Below are positions 12,311 to 26,000 of a stretch of 64,000 nucleotides of DNA, one piece after another. This DNA is from Spinellus fusiger (lineage: Eukaryota; Mucoromycota; Mucoromycetes; Mucorales; Phycomycetaceae): assembly GCA_025094145.1 (NCBI GenBank), contig JALLLS010000120.1:1-64000 (forward strand), given 5' to 3'. Position 1 is the first letter of the stretch, and the number at the start of each line of letters is the position of its first letter. The position numbers and the translations under genes were made by a program. A model generated the notes under the pieces. The model had not been told where the DNA came from, ran no database searches, and saw only the letters and a list, made by a program, of their open reading frames with translations.

Positions 12311-12520
12311 CACACACACACTCTATTGATGTTTGTGTGTGTGAGAAAATTATATTATATTGCATTCATTCATTAATGTATTTATTCATTCATTGATGTA
12401 TGTATTTATTTATTCATTCATTTATTCATTCATTTATTTATTCATTTATTTATTCATTTATTTATTTATTCATACATACATACATACATACATACATACA
12501 TACATACATACATTCATATA
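12311..12520. repeat. Microsatellite cluster: CA, ATTC/ATTT and CATA repeats
   Basis: A short CA tract near 12311 and a GT-rich stretch near 12335 could pair as a hairpin (the sequence CTCACACACACA is followed by TGTGTGTGTGAG). Then come imperfect ATTC/ATTT tetranucleotides (about 12362-12472) and a clean CATA run (about 12472-12512). No gene. Confidence 0.85.
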
Positions 12521-13470
12521 TTAATAAACATGCACAGAGAGATTGAGAGAGAGAGAAAAGATTCAAGACTAAGATTGTCTTTTACTGTATTCTAGATAAC
12601 AATAAACAGACAAAGGATACTCAACAGGAAGATATTAGATTGTTGGTTTTATCTGGCAATTGGGAAGGTATTTGTACTAGTGCCATCAGGCTACCATCTG
12701 ACTCTACTTGTTGATCATAGCGGATATGATCAGGCTTATGAATTTTTTCTCTAGACAATAAGCCAATTAGCAGACTACTTTTATACTAATCAACACAGTG
12801 GCCATCACAGTCTATAATAACTATTCTAGGTATCTTTATCATAACAAGCATACGGTATAATTCTAGATAGGTTCTCTTTATATACCAGTCCATTACTACA
12901 TACATACTATACCATAGCTAAAGAAAACAAACACATAAAGGACCCTTATATCCTTTTTCATAACAACACCACGAGAAACTACCACCGACGATAACACTAT
13001 TATTTCTTTTGTAAAAAAAAAAGAGAAAATAATAGTACCAGCACTATTCTGGAGTGTATCTTATAACCCTTGTTGCAGTGGACAGATAGAGATACTATTG
13101 AGAGATGAGTGTCATTTCAATAGACATAAGGAGGAGATGAGGCAATATGAAAGTGTAGACGGTAAAGCCATAGAGTATCCGTTCTCTCTTTTTTATTTTG
13201 AGGATCCACTCTTATTCTCTTGGTGGCTGCTTATTTTTCATTAAGAAAGCTGTCTGGCCTTTTCTTTTCTCTCTCTTTTTAGCCTAACTTTGTTGTCTGC
13301 TCCCAAGGCTGTTAGGGACAACCAAGAAAAAAAAAGGAACATAAAAAGACAATAATAGTAGGTGTTGTAGTGTCAAGTGAAGGAGGCAGAAGATAAAGAC
13401 AAAAAGGGGTACAGGAAGTCATCATTTTTATACTGACTCAGGACCCCAACAACAGTTATCCTGCTAGAGT
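12521..13470. other. Intergenic DNA, no gene seen
   Basis: Nothing codes convincingly here on either strand. It contains a short GA-rich run after 12537, scattered poly-A and poly-T, and the presumed 3' flank of the minus-strand gene that ends at 13471. Confidence 0.4.
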
Positions 13471-14307
13471 TCAGATGGACGAGGATGAGGGAAGAGAGTA
13501 AAGAGACCCAAAGAGAGACCCAAAATGTTGCTGAATATCCTCAACAGTTGGAGTTGTATGGTCAAGGCATCTTTGGAGTGGAAGACTGTTAGCACTGTCT
13601 TCCATAAATGTGTTTTTATATGCACTGTTATACCTCTTTGACAGTCTGGGGCTTGTGTGTACATTTGTTCAGAGGATTGTCAGCTATACAGCAGGCACAC
13701 GGCCTGGATTTCTTTGTTTGTCTAAACATCAGGTGGTACAGAGAGTACAGAGAATCTTGTCAGGCAATGTTGGTAGTACATGTAGATTGGGATATCCAGA
13801 GGCACCAACAGAGGCAATAGGAGGAGATCAGACAATCTCTTGCAGACAGAAGGGAGAAGAGAACACAACAGCTGTCTTGTCTTGTCTTAGACCAGTCTAT
13901 TTTGGGGCTGTGTTTCTTCAACTGTGAGATACCAAAGATAACAGAACAATAGCCAATGCTGATTGCAACAAGAAAGAGATCTCTTTGGAAAAGTGTAGGT
14001 CGACAATGGATGACATGGCACCCGAGTTCCAATATTGCAGATGTTTCAAGACACTTTTATTTCACCAGACAGCAGATAATTGTCAAATACAATGTGTTTG
14101 AGGTCGTCTATTGATTCAGACATGGATTGAACAGAACAGAGATGACGATATGTAGATAGATACACATTTGAATGGAATAGCAGAGGTGGTGTCGATATCA
14201 AGATAGGGATAAGATGTGTGGACTGATGAAGGATCTGATGTAGATGACTCCAACACTACCTTCTTTACTGGTGTTGGAGGAAGCCTTTTTTCTTTTTTCT
14301 TTATCAA
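13471..14307 (-). CDS. Hypothetical multi-exon protein, 5' end missing beside a Tc1 insertion
   Basis: Four to six minus-strand exons can be joined in phase. One encodes EKRLPPTPVKKVVLESS, followed by DLKHIVFDNYLLS, a hydrophobic stretch (EISFLLQSALAIVLLSL) and a second one with LLLLPLLVPLDIPIYMYYQ. Then come a cysteine-rich piece (RPCACCIADNPLNKCTH) and the end SLYSLPSSSSI with TGA at 13471-13473. The composition is protein-like across splices, which supports a real gene with possible membrane segments. I do not recognise the family. No ATG is available in frame at the 5' end. The first visible exon lies about 45 bp from the end of Tc1 element D (14352), so the gene is either split by it or has its 5' exons beyond it. 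Confidence 0.5.
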
Positions 14308-14351
14308 TCAGCTCTTGAACTCGGCTATTTAAGAGAATGACCGACTGGATG

Positions 14352-15721
14352 TAAAGTGACCCGACAAAAGTAATGGAATTTTTTCAAATACAGATTTCTT
14401 TTTTTATATTCATACTTTTCTTAATAGTGTTATAGCTTCATGAATTCATTAAATAAAGACGTGAGATTTTCAATATATATATGTATATATATAACAGTAT
14501 TTTTAATAAATAACAGTGGTTTATATTGTAAGGTTAATTATTAAACACTATGAGTCTTTGGCGTCAATAACTGCCTGGCATCTCCGCCCCATGTTAGTAA
14601 CAAAGGTGTCTATCACTTCTATTGATATTTTACCCCATTTTAGCATCAGGGCAGCCCCCAACTTCTGTTTGGTAGAATATACCTTTCTGTTCTTCCTAAT
14701 AATACTCAATTAAGCCTACAGATGCTCAATTGGATTGAGATCGGGACTTTGCAAGAGTCAGTAAAGAGTCATTACTATACCATTTACTATCCTCCAATTG
14801 AGTTGCCTTGCTCTTATGAGTTTTAGCATTGTTCTCCAGTATAAGGTAACCGACTCTATGCTTTAGGAGAAAAAGAGATGCTCGAGCTCAGGGCAGCAGG
14901 TTTTTCCCAAGACATCAATACAATTGTCGGAGTCCATCCTACTCTCCACTACTCTCCACCTCCCAACACCTTCCCCACTGAAACAGCCTCATACTATCAC
15001 TCCAACCCCTCCAAACTTCGTTGTATCCAGGACGTTCTTGGGATCAAAGTCTTTGCTGCACTATCTGATGAATACTATCTCTATGTTGTAGATCATGAGC
15101 TCCATTATGGACTCATCAGACTAGACGACCTCACACCACTGCTCATGGATCCAGTTGATATGTTCTTGGGCCCACTGGAGTCTTGCCTCCGTGTTCTTTT
15201 TTTTTTCCAAAACATGCCTGACCACCAGACTGAATGAACGGAACCAAATCTCATTGATTTACATCAAGGTTAGTCTCGAAACCTTGATGGCCATGTCTGC
15301 CATGATGGCTTCCTTGGTATGATGAAAGTCACTAACCACTGTTCTTCTCAACCACCAGAGAGCCTTGTCGTCCATATTTTTCTTGTAGACACTCTTGGGA
15401 TAAGGCAACACCGAGTCTGTCTCTTTGAAATGCTTCAAAATGTACCTTACAGTGGAAGTAGGCACGTTGAACATACAAGATGCCTCGACCTGAGTAGATT
15501 TCAGGTTCAGCACTTGATGGAGAATAGCTGAACGAGTCTCAAGGCTGGTATCTTTTCTATACATCACGAGAGTCTTGAAAAGGGTTTTTAAGGTGTTGGA
15601 TTAGTCAGACATTATGTGAAAAGAAGTGTTATGAAAAGAGAAAAGAAATAGTGTATATTATTCTTTAGTATAGAAATAGCCCGGAATTTGAAAATCCCAA
15701 TTCTTTCTGTTGATCACTTTA
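14352..15721 (-). mobile_element. Tc1/mariner element D (defective)
   Basis: The left end reads TAAAGTGACCCGACAAAAGT and the right end, reverse-complemented, TAAAGTGATCAACAGAAAGA. These are diverged terminal inverted repeats flanked by TA, the Tc1/mariner target. The interior encodes a broken transposase on the minus strand. Element E shares the same terminus (TAAAGTGACCCGAAGAAAGT), so D and E are one family. The element lies between the truncated gene at 13471-14307 and the 3' side of IPI1. Confidence 0.85.
14560..15567 (-). pseudogene. Tc1-type transposase, broken
   Basis: The N-terminal helix-turn-helix part is open from 15567 (MMYRKDTSLETRSAIL, then STVRYILKHFKETDSV). Downstream the frame is interrupted, but family landmarks remain on the minus strand: a SDES motif in the WSDES position, FGGVGVIV followed by GCFSGEG, and SPDLNPIEHL near 14750. 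These are the catalytic-domain signatures of Tc1-like DDE transposases. Several stops and a frame change separate the two halves, so it cannot make an active enzyme. Confidence 0.8.
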
Positions 15722-16111
15722 CTTGTGCTTAATTTAATAGGCACTTATAAAGGTTTTGTTCGAATAACAGAGGCAAAGAGATGTATTTGGTATTAATAAA
15801 CTTATACTCTTTAACTTGTAAATGATTGCTTCTAGTTTTATTTGTATATTTTCATTTTCTAGGATATCTATCTGTCTAATGATCATTATGCAGAGACATA
15901 TAAGCCCCTTAACAAACAACAGTAATGATGGATATAGGCTAATTCACAGAAACATCACTGCAAAATTAGGGTTGTTGCATCCTCTCTTTGGCCTCAGTTC
16001 AATAGTAACAGTAACAAAGGTTGTTGGTAAAATAGTAAAAGAATAATATGAATGTATATTTATTTACGAGTACGGTAATGGCCATTATAGCTTGGAGTGT
16101 GTTGTATCTAC
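15722..16111. other. AT-rich spacer between Tc1 element D and IPI1
   Basis: No gene is recognised. A minus-strand open stretch at 15919-15734 (61 residues, rich in Ile/Leu/Lys) could be chance. It is also where 5' exons of the gene cut at 14307 would be looked for, but no exon could be joined by eye. Confidence 0.3.
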
Positions 16112-18895
16112 TTACTCGAGATCAATATACATGTGCTATTTTGTTTGCATCTTCCACTTACCAATTCTACACGGAGAATGAAGTTTTCAGTGATCTTTCT
16201 TGAAGTAGACTGTGGATGACAATGTTCATGGAAACCCATGAATGCCTGTGCGTGTAAACCAGAGCATTCATGAGTCAAATTTCTTGCAAAGAATGACAAA
16301 GCGATTCAACTTACATCAAGTATAGTACCCTTTGTTTCTTCCTCCAAACAATTAAGGAATCCCCACACAGTAGGTAAAAGTGAAGTTAAATGCTCTGGTT
16401 TAAAATCAGAGCTCATACTCGTCATACTGGAGCTCTTTCTTTCCTCTTCATCCTAACATCAACAATATAAGTCTATGTAAGACACTAGACATACTATTAT
16501 TATTATTCCTATTGTTAGTATTAGTATTCGTATCTACCTCTGCACCAAAAATCCCAAGAACATAATCCACAATTCCCTCTGTCCATTCAGGCACACTGTC
16601 TTCTCTTTCTTCTTTGTGCTGTCTCTTTCTGCTTTTGAGGCTTTCAGCGAGGCTTTCTTTTTCTACCGAGTTCTCTTGCATTGTTCTGGCCAGCAGAAAC
16701 AAGGAGGTCAGCTCACATACCATAATATTCATTCCTAATAGTACACTGTCCACCTAAAATAAACACAAAGGATGAGTTTTTTCTTTTTTCTTTTGTTATT
16801 GTGTATTTTTACAGTACCTTGCCTCCTCTGTTTCCAGGTGTATTTGCACCAAAAGGAAAGTAAATAATAGTGTGCTTGAGGAATTGCTGAAGATAGGTGT
16901 CTAGCCATGCTCTGCCTAGTTTATCAACGCCTCCTTTGCTGACCATTGCTCTCCATAGTACAAGTGACAGCTTCAGAAGTATTTCCAGGAGTTGAAGTGC
17001 TGGTGTCAAGGAGATATTGCTAGAATTAAACACAGAAGGTGCAGTTTCTAGCCAAGCGCCCACAAGAATAGAGTGAAATGTCTCAATTAATTGCTAAACA
17101 GGTGTGTTTGCTTTTAGATGTTTTCTTCTCTGTAACATTTATATATTTACCTTGACATCACTCATTCTATCTTCCAGATTGCATTCACTGCGATGTTTTT
17201 GAATGCCTTGACCTGATGTCTCGTTTTTTGACACACTGACAGTACTTTGATTAGCTTTTGGACCATTAGACTCAAAAAGATGCAGTGCAGAATAGCTAGC
17301 AAGGGGCTGGGCAGAGAGATAGGAAGAAGAAGCCCCCATACTTGGATGAAGTGGCGTGAATCCTGACTAAATCCACTCTTTTGTTAGCAATAGAAGAAGT
17401 ATCTGCGTCATTTTGTATTTACCTGATCCCATCGTAATGTCTTTGCGTCTTTACTAGTTTGAGATTCCTCAAAATGGTTCTTAAAACTTTCTTTAGCGTG
17501 TCGACTTTCTAAGAAGTTCATGAAGAACCAGTAGCTATCATAGCAGTGAGCAGATGAATTCTTCTTTGATGCTTACTTGTCTTTTCGGTCTTGAGACAAA
17601 CCGGCTTCAAGGAAGTTGGAAACACTCTTGAGAAGTTCGAATTTACTCTAAACAGTCATACCCTGTTAATCTACTGGGCATTTTCTTTCTTTCTTTCGCC
17701 TACTCACCTTGTGCAGATGTAAGTGGGATTTATTTTCAGCTGATTTAACAGAGGATAAAGTGGCATTGGAAGGACTAGTAGTGCCCAAGTTAGATCTGGA
17801 ATGGGTTAAACTGTTGGCATCCACAGTAAGTAGACTGAGGTAGTTGTTGGTCACCTATTAATGGAGTAAGCATCTCTTTATCTATACATAGATTCTATTC
17901 TTCAAAAGAGATGACTTACTCTATCCCAGTGCTTAATGACAAGTACATCAGGTGCTATAGTGACCCATAGATCAATGAGTCGAATAGCATCTAACCGAAC
18001 ATCTTCATAGATATGGGTCATGGCAGAACAAGTGTACATAATAAGCAAAGGCAGAAATGGTTGAAGCTCCACCTAACCTCTTTATGTTAGAGCCCTTCTT
18101 CCTTTTCTATATCCTTGTATGCATCTTTCTTTTACCTTATCAATGGGCTCAAAGCATTCACTAACAAAAGCAACTACTGCTTTACGGACATCTCTTTCCT
18201 ACATAAATAAGGTCACTATAAACACCACTGTCTTATGGAATTCAGTCCTTCTACTTACACCATCCATAAATAGTTTGATAATGGCATTAACGACTGCACT
18301 CAATGAAGATGTCAAAAGAGAAGGGTGCATTGTACACAACTCTCGTAGGTTCACCAATGCCTCTATCCAATACAACAGAGTCAGCTAAACACATTTGAGG
18401 AAAACCCTCCTTTATGCAACTCAATTACCTTTTCTAATATTCATATTGTAGTGCTTAAGCTTCACTAAAAGATCGCTCAATGTGAGGTTGCGGTGTGTCG
18501 TTGTTTCTCTGGATTTGTCTTCGGTAATACTTTGGTTGGGCAAAGAAATGCCTATTATTCTCGTTTATTAGTTTCTTTCTCATTTCATTTCATAGAACAC
18601 CAAAGAGAAGAATAAGACGTTTTATTTTACTTTTTGACTTGAAGCTAGTATCGGTAAAACTGTCTGCAACTGCCTTTTTCTTTCCGACTTTCAGTTTCTT
18701 TTTCTAATGAAGCAAAGTTGTGTATAAGCAGTAGTAGAGCAAAAGAAGAAGGTAAAGGTGAGGTATTCTGTATTAACTTTTTTGTTTTATTGGCCATGAT
18801 ACCACCCACACTAGAATAAAATAAACTAACAAATAAAAGATACATGCCTTGAAATCTTCATTTTTAAGCTTCTTTAATTTCTTCTCGCTGGGCAT
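16112..18895 (-). CDS. IPI1: Pre-rRNA processing protein Ipi1 / TEX10 family
   Basis: The start at 18895 (MPSEKKLKKLKNEDFK) joins across an intron to KKLKVGKKKAVADSFTDTSF, the hallmark N-terminus of Ipi1/TEX10. The next exon gives SLPNQSITEDKS and LTLSDLLVKLKHYN. Many short exons follow, as expected for a helical-repeat protein, up to RKITENFILRVEL and the short last exon HMYIDLE with TAA at 16112-16114. Ipi1 is part of the Rix1 (PELP1-TEX10) complex, needed for ITS2 removal and pre-60S maturation in the nucleolus and nucleoplasm. The first intron appears to use a GC donor (GCATGT at 18847). The 3' end is less certain because GAGTAAGT at the stop could also be a splice donor. It is head-to-head with the DUF1764 gene, 132 bp apart. 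Confidence 0.8.
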
Positions 18896-19027
18896 GACAG
18901 TTAGTTCTCGTTTTAAAGAAAGCTATAAAAATTCTACGGCCTTTTTTTCCTTTGACAGTTGTGACTCTATGTGACTGTTAAATAAAACCATGCTTCTTCT
19001 CGTAACATTGAAGTCTACTTTTATCTC

Positions 19028-19730
19028 ATGGCAAAAGAAACTAAGAGTAAGCCTATGCCTGGTTCTGGAGTTCAAAAGTACTTAAAGGGGTCGTTCTATA
19101 CAGAAATAAAAAAGCCAGAGGCACCCAAGAAACCATCCAAGAGCAGTGTCTCTGATATTGACGATATTTTTTCTGGAGTCACCACCAAACTCACTCCACC
19201 TATCACCAAAGTAGAAGAACCTGCTAGTAAAAATGCAAAGAGAAAAGCTAAAAAGAAGGCACTTACTGAAGCTGAGAATACAAAAGAAGAGATGGAAGAG
19301 ATAGAAGAGTCTAAAGAAGAAGAGATATTGACAGAAGCACAGGAGCACAAAGTAGAGCAGATTATATTTGCTGAATTAGCTGCTGCCAAGAGTCTTAAGA
19401 AACGCCAAGCACCTCCCATGCCTGTCGCAATGGAACAAGAGGATGATGGATTTGGTGATTCCAGAGGCAAGAAAGGCAGTAAGTCGATTATAATAAGATC
19501 ATTTGTGGATGAGGACTTAATGAAATATGTTAGAACGATTGACGGATGATGGTTATCCACTGTATGATGTTGGAGATAAGCATCTGCGTTTGGGTCAAGG
19601 TTTAGGTAAGATGTCTACAAGGATGTGTTATCAATTGTATATTATTCTATAGATACACCCGAGTGTCCTTTCGACTGTTCTTGCTGTAAGTGGATATTAC
19701 TAGTAAAGAATTATATATTTTGTAGGCTAA
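19028..19730 (+). CDS. DUF1764 family protein
   Basis: Three or four exons. Exon 1 encodes MAKETKSKPMPGSGVQKYL, a Lys/Ala-rich segment with SDIDDIFSG (the conserved IDDIF motif) and a long acidic/basic helical stretch. After an intron ending TTAG, the next part reads RLTDDGYPLYDVGDKHLRLG, and the last exon supplies TPECPFDCSCC. This C-terminal cysteine cluster after a DG-x-P-x-Y motif is typical of DUF1764, a small conserved eukaryotic family of unknown function. A final 40-nt intron would place TAA at 19728-19730 directly after the CC. Without it the frame runs about 15 residues further. It shares a short divergent promoter region with IPI1, so joint expression with ribosome-assembly genes is possible. 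Confidence 0.75.
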
Positions 19731-20033
19731 TATAGAACTCCATAGGCTATTAAATCACACACACACACACACATATATATATATTTGTATATATAAAAAT
19801 ATACTTATTAGAGTTTATACAAACATGTATCAATACATGACCTAGTGTACATGAATATATACTTTTACCAATTTATAATTTTACCAATCTACTAGTCTAC
19901 AGGCCTACACATCTACACATCTACGCATCCATGTGTTATATGTGTATATGTTATGTGTATAAGAATAAAGCTTAGAATTTTATGCTGCTCTAGTCACCTA
20001 TGTGGTCTGTACATCTATCTGTTATGAAAACGG
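19731..20033. repeat. Spacer with CA/TA microsatellite
   Basis: Between the convergent DUF1764 and UBR1 genes. A CA run at about 19755-19772 passes into a TA run to 19783, then repeated short TAC/TCTACACATC units around 19895-19930. It probably holds both 3' ends. No gene. Confidence 0.6.
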
Positions 20034-23000
20034 TTACCAAGACTCCCACCGTGTGTAGGAATTTGACACCTCCATTCTTCTTCTAACAAAGGCAGGAATT
20101 GAATGAGTTAACCACATTTGACGAAGCTGTTCGTATCGTTTGGCATTAAGGTACTGTGGATTACCACGTCTAAAGAGAAAGGAAAGGAAAAAAGACAATA
20201 ATTAGTACATCTATTGGATCTTTCAGTCAAAAGTACTTGAGAAATAGATCGGCTTCACCGTGAGCGTCGAGATAAGGTGCACTCATGACAGTACCACCAT
20301 TGTCATGCAGCAGTAGAATAAAGCATTCTTTGATCACCATGTACATACCCACTTCACCCCCACAACTGAGTGTTTTACAAGTCCATACATTAGCATCTTT
20401 GTTTGCTATTTTTGTCTTGGCATCTTACCTTCTCATGTGAGTATTGCACTCGCCATAGTCTCCTTCTGTACAGCACACTTTACGTGCGCATACAAATGTA
20501 CCGCATACAAGACACATGGCTGGATATTCAGGTAGTGTCTTACATTTACGACATATAGCATACAGGTCCTCATCAAACAGTTGATCCATACGATAAGGAA
20601 GAGATACCATTGAGAACTGAGTGGGCAAATTGATAGAGAGTTGTATAAGTTGTGAATACACAGGTGTCTGGGACTTAAGCTTTGGATCAACAACACTAAG
20701 AGAATACTCTCTGTAAGTAGTACACCACCCCTTGATAATCGATTGTTCAAATGGCTCGAGTGTAAATGTGTCCTTGAAGGAAGCAAGACGGAATGTCTTT
20801 AAAAGACTATCATATTCACTTTCTTCTGTATTTTCTGCATTGTCCTGTGTGGTTTCTGAGAAGTTTTGGAAGATATAACCAAAATGAAGTACCATCAGCA
20901 AAAGACATTTGCGGAGAAAAGCGATAGTAAAAGTACGAAGTAATGCTGTAAAGACACCTGGTGAAATTTGTTGAAAGAACTTTTCAACGAAAAGAGAAGG
21001 AACTTCCAGAACTTGCATAATGTTGAGGGCGAATTGTTGAGCTTCCTTTTCTCCTTGATAAGACTTTTGCTTATGCTGTTGAAGGAACTCTGCTATTCTT
21101 GGATCCTCGATCTGCTCACTACTTGTGAGACCCTGCATCAGTGTAATGGTTGTTCTCACAAGTTCTGCAAGATACATAAGACGAATGAGATGGTGAGGCT
21201 CAATAGGGCTATCCATAGTAGCAAATGCAAGACGAACAAGCATGGTGAAAGAGTCAGAGCATAGTATGGATTGGCTATTATCGCGATGTTGTTCTTCTAC
21301 AACTATGACAAAGAGCCTTTGTAAATCTTCCAAAGCAAGTCGCTTTACTGTATGTCTTCTTTTTGTTATCCAGCGTGTGTCCATCATTCTTGGCAATAGT
21401 TCAATTGTCTTTGCTAAGAGTCTGAGAGCAGATTGGGTTTGTCCAGAAATACCATCGAGGAAGGTACCCGTATGCTCAACTGTCAAGTCTTTTGGTCGTG
21501 AATGATCTGCTCCTCTCTGACTTATCTCAATGGCCGAGATAGTATAAGCAAACATATTATAGAGTTGATTGCTGGTCAGTTCCAACTGTTTGTCAGAGAA
21601 TATGTGGTCGGCTGTTGGTTCAGCATCAGTTAATTTGATCGTGTTCATGAGTTGAATATAAAGAGGGGCTAATGTATTGATATCAGTAATGGTCATACTA
21701 CCATCGTTATTAACAAATGACTCATCGTCATCTACAAATGCTCCTGGGATATGATGTGATAGCTCTGTAATACTGGTATAGTCTTTGATAGTCTTCTCTA
21801 CTACTTCCAGAATATCCCTGTAGGATGATTGAGGTGCCATAACACCTGGATAAGTCTCCTTTTTACCCTTCCAGACAATAGGCAAAAGAGTATTTCCGAG
21901 GGCCTTACAGAATGGACACAAGAATCGCTTCTTGAAGCGTTCAGGGTGGTTGGCTAATAATCCATAGGGGTTTCTGTTCACAGTAATCTGATAATTCTCA
22001 AAGCACTCTGCATGCATTAAATGTCCACAAGTAGAGATATAAAGACCAGGAATCTGTGAATCCGATGGGAAACTACGAATGTTAGGTGTTCCTTGACTTG
22101 CCATTGCCTCTGCCTCTGAGTAAGAGGGTGAATTGCCTTGACTTGTTTGTAATATGTCCATCAGTATTTCTGTATTCTTCAATGGTGTCTGACGCTGAAT
22201 ACGGGACTTTTGTACTAATCCAAGCATTCCATAGATACTTGTATGATCCAATGCTTCTTGGCAGACAATACATGTGCCTGAAGGAAAATGGCAGCTACGT
22301 TCAATTTCAACTCTTCCGTTGATATTCTCTGTTGAGAGGAAAGTGTCCATGGGCTCCTCCTGCTCTTGCTCCTCTTCATCATCATTGTACAAGGAACTAT
22401 TTTCCTCCATGAATTTAGACTGTGCCTGAGCAAATTGATTCATAATAGCAGCTTGACGTGCTTTTGCTGCTGCTTTCTTCGATTCATAGTTTGCTTGGCT
22501 ATCACTGACTGTGTTCACTTTTGAAGCAATGGAAGATGCATTGTCGCCTCTCCACTGAGAAATAAATTCTTTGATTTCATCAGATGCAGAAAGTTCAATC
22601 TTCTCAACAATAAATGTACATCGCTTGTGGATATGTCTCATATCAGTAGAATCTATGCAGCAAAGAAGTACTTTCAGAAGAGTAGATTGTTCAAGTTCAA
22701 TGTCACTTGTTTTGATAGGATAGGAATCATAGGCAGCATGTTGGACAAATCCTTGGAGCATGGACTGGGAAGTTTGGTCATGGTTACTCTTGGAAGCACT
22801 TGTCTGATCGTAATAGGCACTGTTTTCATCCACAACAGCTGTCATGGCCAAATAAAGGGCTTCATCAAGAAGATTCTCTGTTTTGGCATCTTTCAACAGC
22901 TTACAATTCCATAGTGCATAAAGCACAATTTGACAAAAGATGTGAGAGTGTAGGAAATCGCCTAAATGCTTAAAGGGACCAGAGGCTATTTTCTTGACGG

Positions 23001-26000
23001 AAGGAACAACCAACACTTCTTCTTTGGATTCTGGACTGCTGGATGGTGTGTCTCTTACTTTACTCTTTAGCACCTCAAAGGCCTCTTCTCGGTGATTTCT
23101 GGTGTAATGCCAGTAATATGGATTGATCTCGTTCTGGAATTCCTTCTTGAGCACGAATAAGCCATGGTCATCCATACCATCAGGTGCTTTGTAGTTGGCT
23201 AGCAAGTTCAATTGTGTCTCAAAGGACTCATGTTCACTCAGACTATCGGGTACAAGTCTAAGGAGTTCAGAATACGCATGATTGGAAATCCCCAAGTGCT
23301 GGATAATAGCACAACGAATCTTCTCTTCAATGGTCTCTCCAGATGCATAACCTCGCTCAGTGACACAGATGATAAGTAAGTTTAGGAACTCTTCTACAAT
23401 ATAAGTGATACTGGATTGATCGTAGTGAGGGCTGTACTTGTTAGGTTTGCCTCTAAACCAGTTTGTGATCTGGAATCGATCCAACATTGTCATTAAGAAA
23501 TGATTTGGATCAGTGGCCACCAATCCAACTTGGAGAAGATAAATGTCCTTATCGTAAGTATTCTCTCTTACACTAATGTCACGGTAGGTTCGTGCCTTTA
23601 TAAGTATTGTTAGTCATGCTTTGTATAGGTCCGTAGATTATATAGAGAAAGAGAGAAAGAAGAAGTTACCAAATCTCGCACACTAAAGCCATTTCGGACC
23701 CACACGCCACAGTTGATTTGAGCTAAAACTGCCATGGTTCTAATCGGATAATCAAGAATAGTTAAAAAGATGTCTCTGGGAGCATCTTTGAATGCATTTT
23801 GCACCATTTCCTTGAGACCCTTTTTCCAGCCTAACTGTTTGAGCAAATCTTCATCCAGTAGAGATACATGTTCAAATAGCTCAGATAAAAGCCAATGGAA
23901 GGGATGATGGAAAGAGACAGGCTCATCTAAGACATTATAATCAACAATCTCAAATGAACCAGCATGGGGTATGGTGACCTTGTGGAAATTTTGTTTACAG
24001 ACACCCTTGATCAGCATACGTTCTCTTTGTTCTCTGTCCAGGGATATTTCATAGGAAAGACGAGGATCCCAGTCGTGAAGAATCTTTAATGTGCGGTAGA
24101 TAGAGCGACAAAGATTCTGAGAAGCTTCCACAGATTTGATGGCAGTGGTAAGAGAAGCAAAACAGTCTGCAACCTGTCGACATAGCTTGGATATTTGCAA
24201 GGTAGCATTGAATGCATTAGTCCATGAGTTGGATTCATATTCTACATGGACATTCTGCTGATGTATTAAAGGATCCATTGCTTGGAACTGGTAAATCATA
24301 TTGATAAAGTGGCGTAGGTAGATGGGATTCTGACACACTTCAATCTTTACTGGATCTGCATTGAGTACATAACGAAGGTCAAAGAATGTGCATGCATAAC
24401 GATGGCGTGTCATTGCTCTAGTCTGACAATCTACTTGCATGGTAGTCATTTCTACTGGTATGACTATATCAATACAGTTGGTCAGGAAGAATCCAGACAG
24501 AATAGAACTGACAATGCCAAAGAAGCGATACTCTTTTACTAGCAAAGATGCGACACTAGGTACAGTGAGCATTTGCACAGATAAAGTACTGGCTGAATGT
24601 TCGGGCTCCCTGTCCTTAAAGAAGAAAGCATCGATCAGTCCTGGATAATTACGGACAAACCGAGTACCTAAGAAATATACAGTTTAAAATGTATGCCTCT
24701 CTACAGTAGCTTACCCATCACCCGCCGATAATCAAAATTAGATATCAACGTGCCAATCAGTATATCTTTAATATTGGCTCTAGCTGACTTCCATAACCTC
24801 AAGTCAAACTGTAGTAAGTAATCTAGTCTAAGTTTCCGCTTGAGATCTCTTTTCAAAAACTCATTGCTTTTTGATGTTGGGGCTATTTTGGCAGTAATAG
24901 GTACACCCATCTTCTCTGCAATTTCTTTCTCCTCCTCTGCCAATTTATCTGTAAGTGTGAGCCAAGCGTCAATATTCCAGTCGAGATCAACAATATCTTT
25001 TGGTAATTTCTGCTTTGCTGCTGACCTTGTCTGCATTGACGTTGTTCTTTGTCTTACTACAGGTGTGCGATTTGCTGCTGTAAGGTCTGCAGACATCATC
25101 TCTATGTCACTTTCAAATTGGGAGATTGGCCTGGCTTGGTCCTCGCTGTCTGTACTGTCAATAGGATCCGTATCATCCTCATCCTCGTTTTCATCCTCAA
25201 CCTCAACCTCGTTCCCATTCTCATTACTGTATTCACTACTGTGGGATTCACTCCCATGCGAATCATCATGAGGCTCCCAGTCTTCACTATAAAATATTTC
25301 CTCAATGTCTTCATCATCAAGAATTTCCTCCTCACGGCCTTGTCCAAGACCAAATTCTTCCGTTACAATAAAATCCCCTTCATCATTGATACCTCCTAAT
25401 TCTTCTATGATTTGATCTCCTAGCCCACCAAATTCATCTCCAATATCATCATCAAATACATCACTCGCTCCATCACCATGCATGCTATCTTCCTCATTAA
25501 CTCTTCCTCTTCTGGATCGAGTGGATAAAGAAGCGAGTTCAGGAGAAAGAGCCCAGTCTTCGCATAATAATTGACAAATAATATCACGAAGGATGACATT
25601 CCCCCCTTGAACATTGTCGAAGAACATGTAACGACCACTGATAAGATCCTTCAGCCATTCTAGTAACAGTCCACAGATATCCTCTCTCATTGTAGCCTGG
25701 GAAGATCGAACAGTCACAGCAAGTTTAACAGAATGTATCTTCTCTGCTACATCCAACACACTGTCCAGATGTTCTGAAGTGTAGACTGTATGGCGGCCGT
25801 GAGAATCTACTTTGGCTGCTACTCGAATAGAACGATCTCTTGGACAGTACACAGAGTCTGTCACAACAGAAATAACATCGTCAAAAGAATGTTTTTCATC
25901 ATTCCATAGAATACAAGAATAGGTAGGAAGCTCTCTATGGCTTATGTCTGCAATATGAAGTGCACTGTGAGCATCTCTGCAGTCTTTAATAATATCTTCC

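Noticed and set aside
20968..25399. Plus-strand ORFs of 80-143 residues across the UBR1 locus
   Set aside because: Antisense shadows of the long UBR1 exons, with no own motifs or splice structure.
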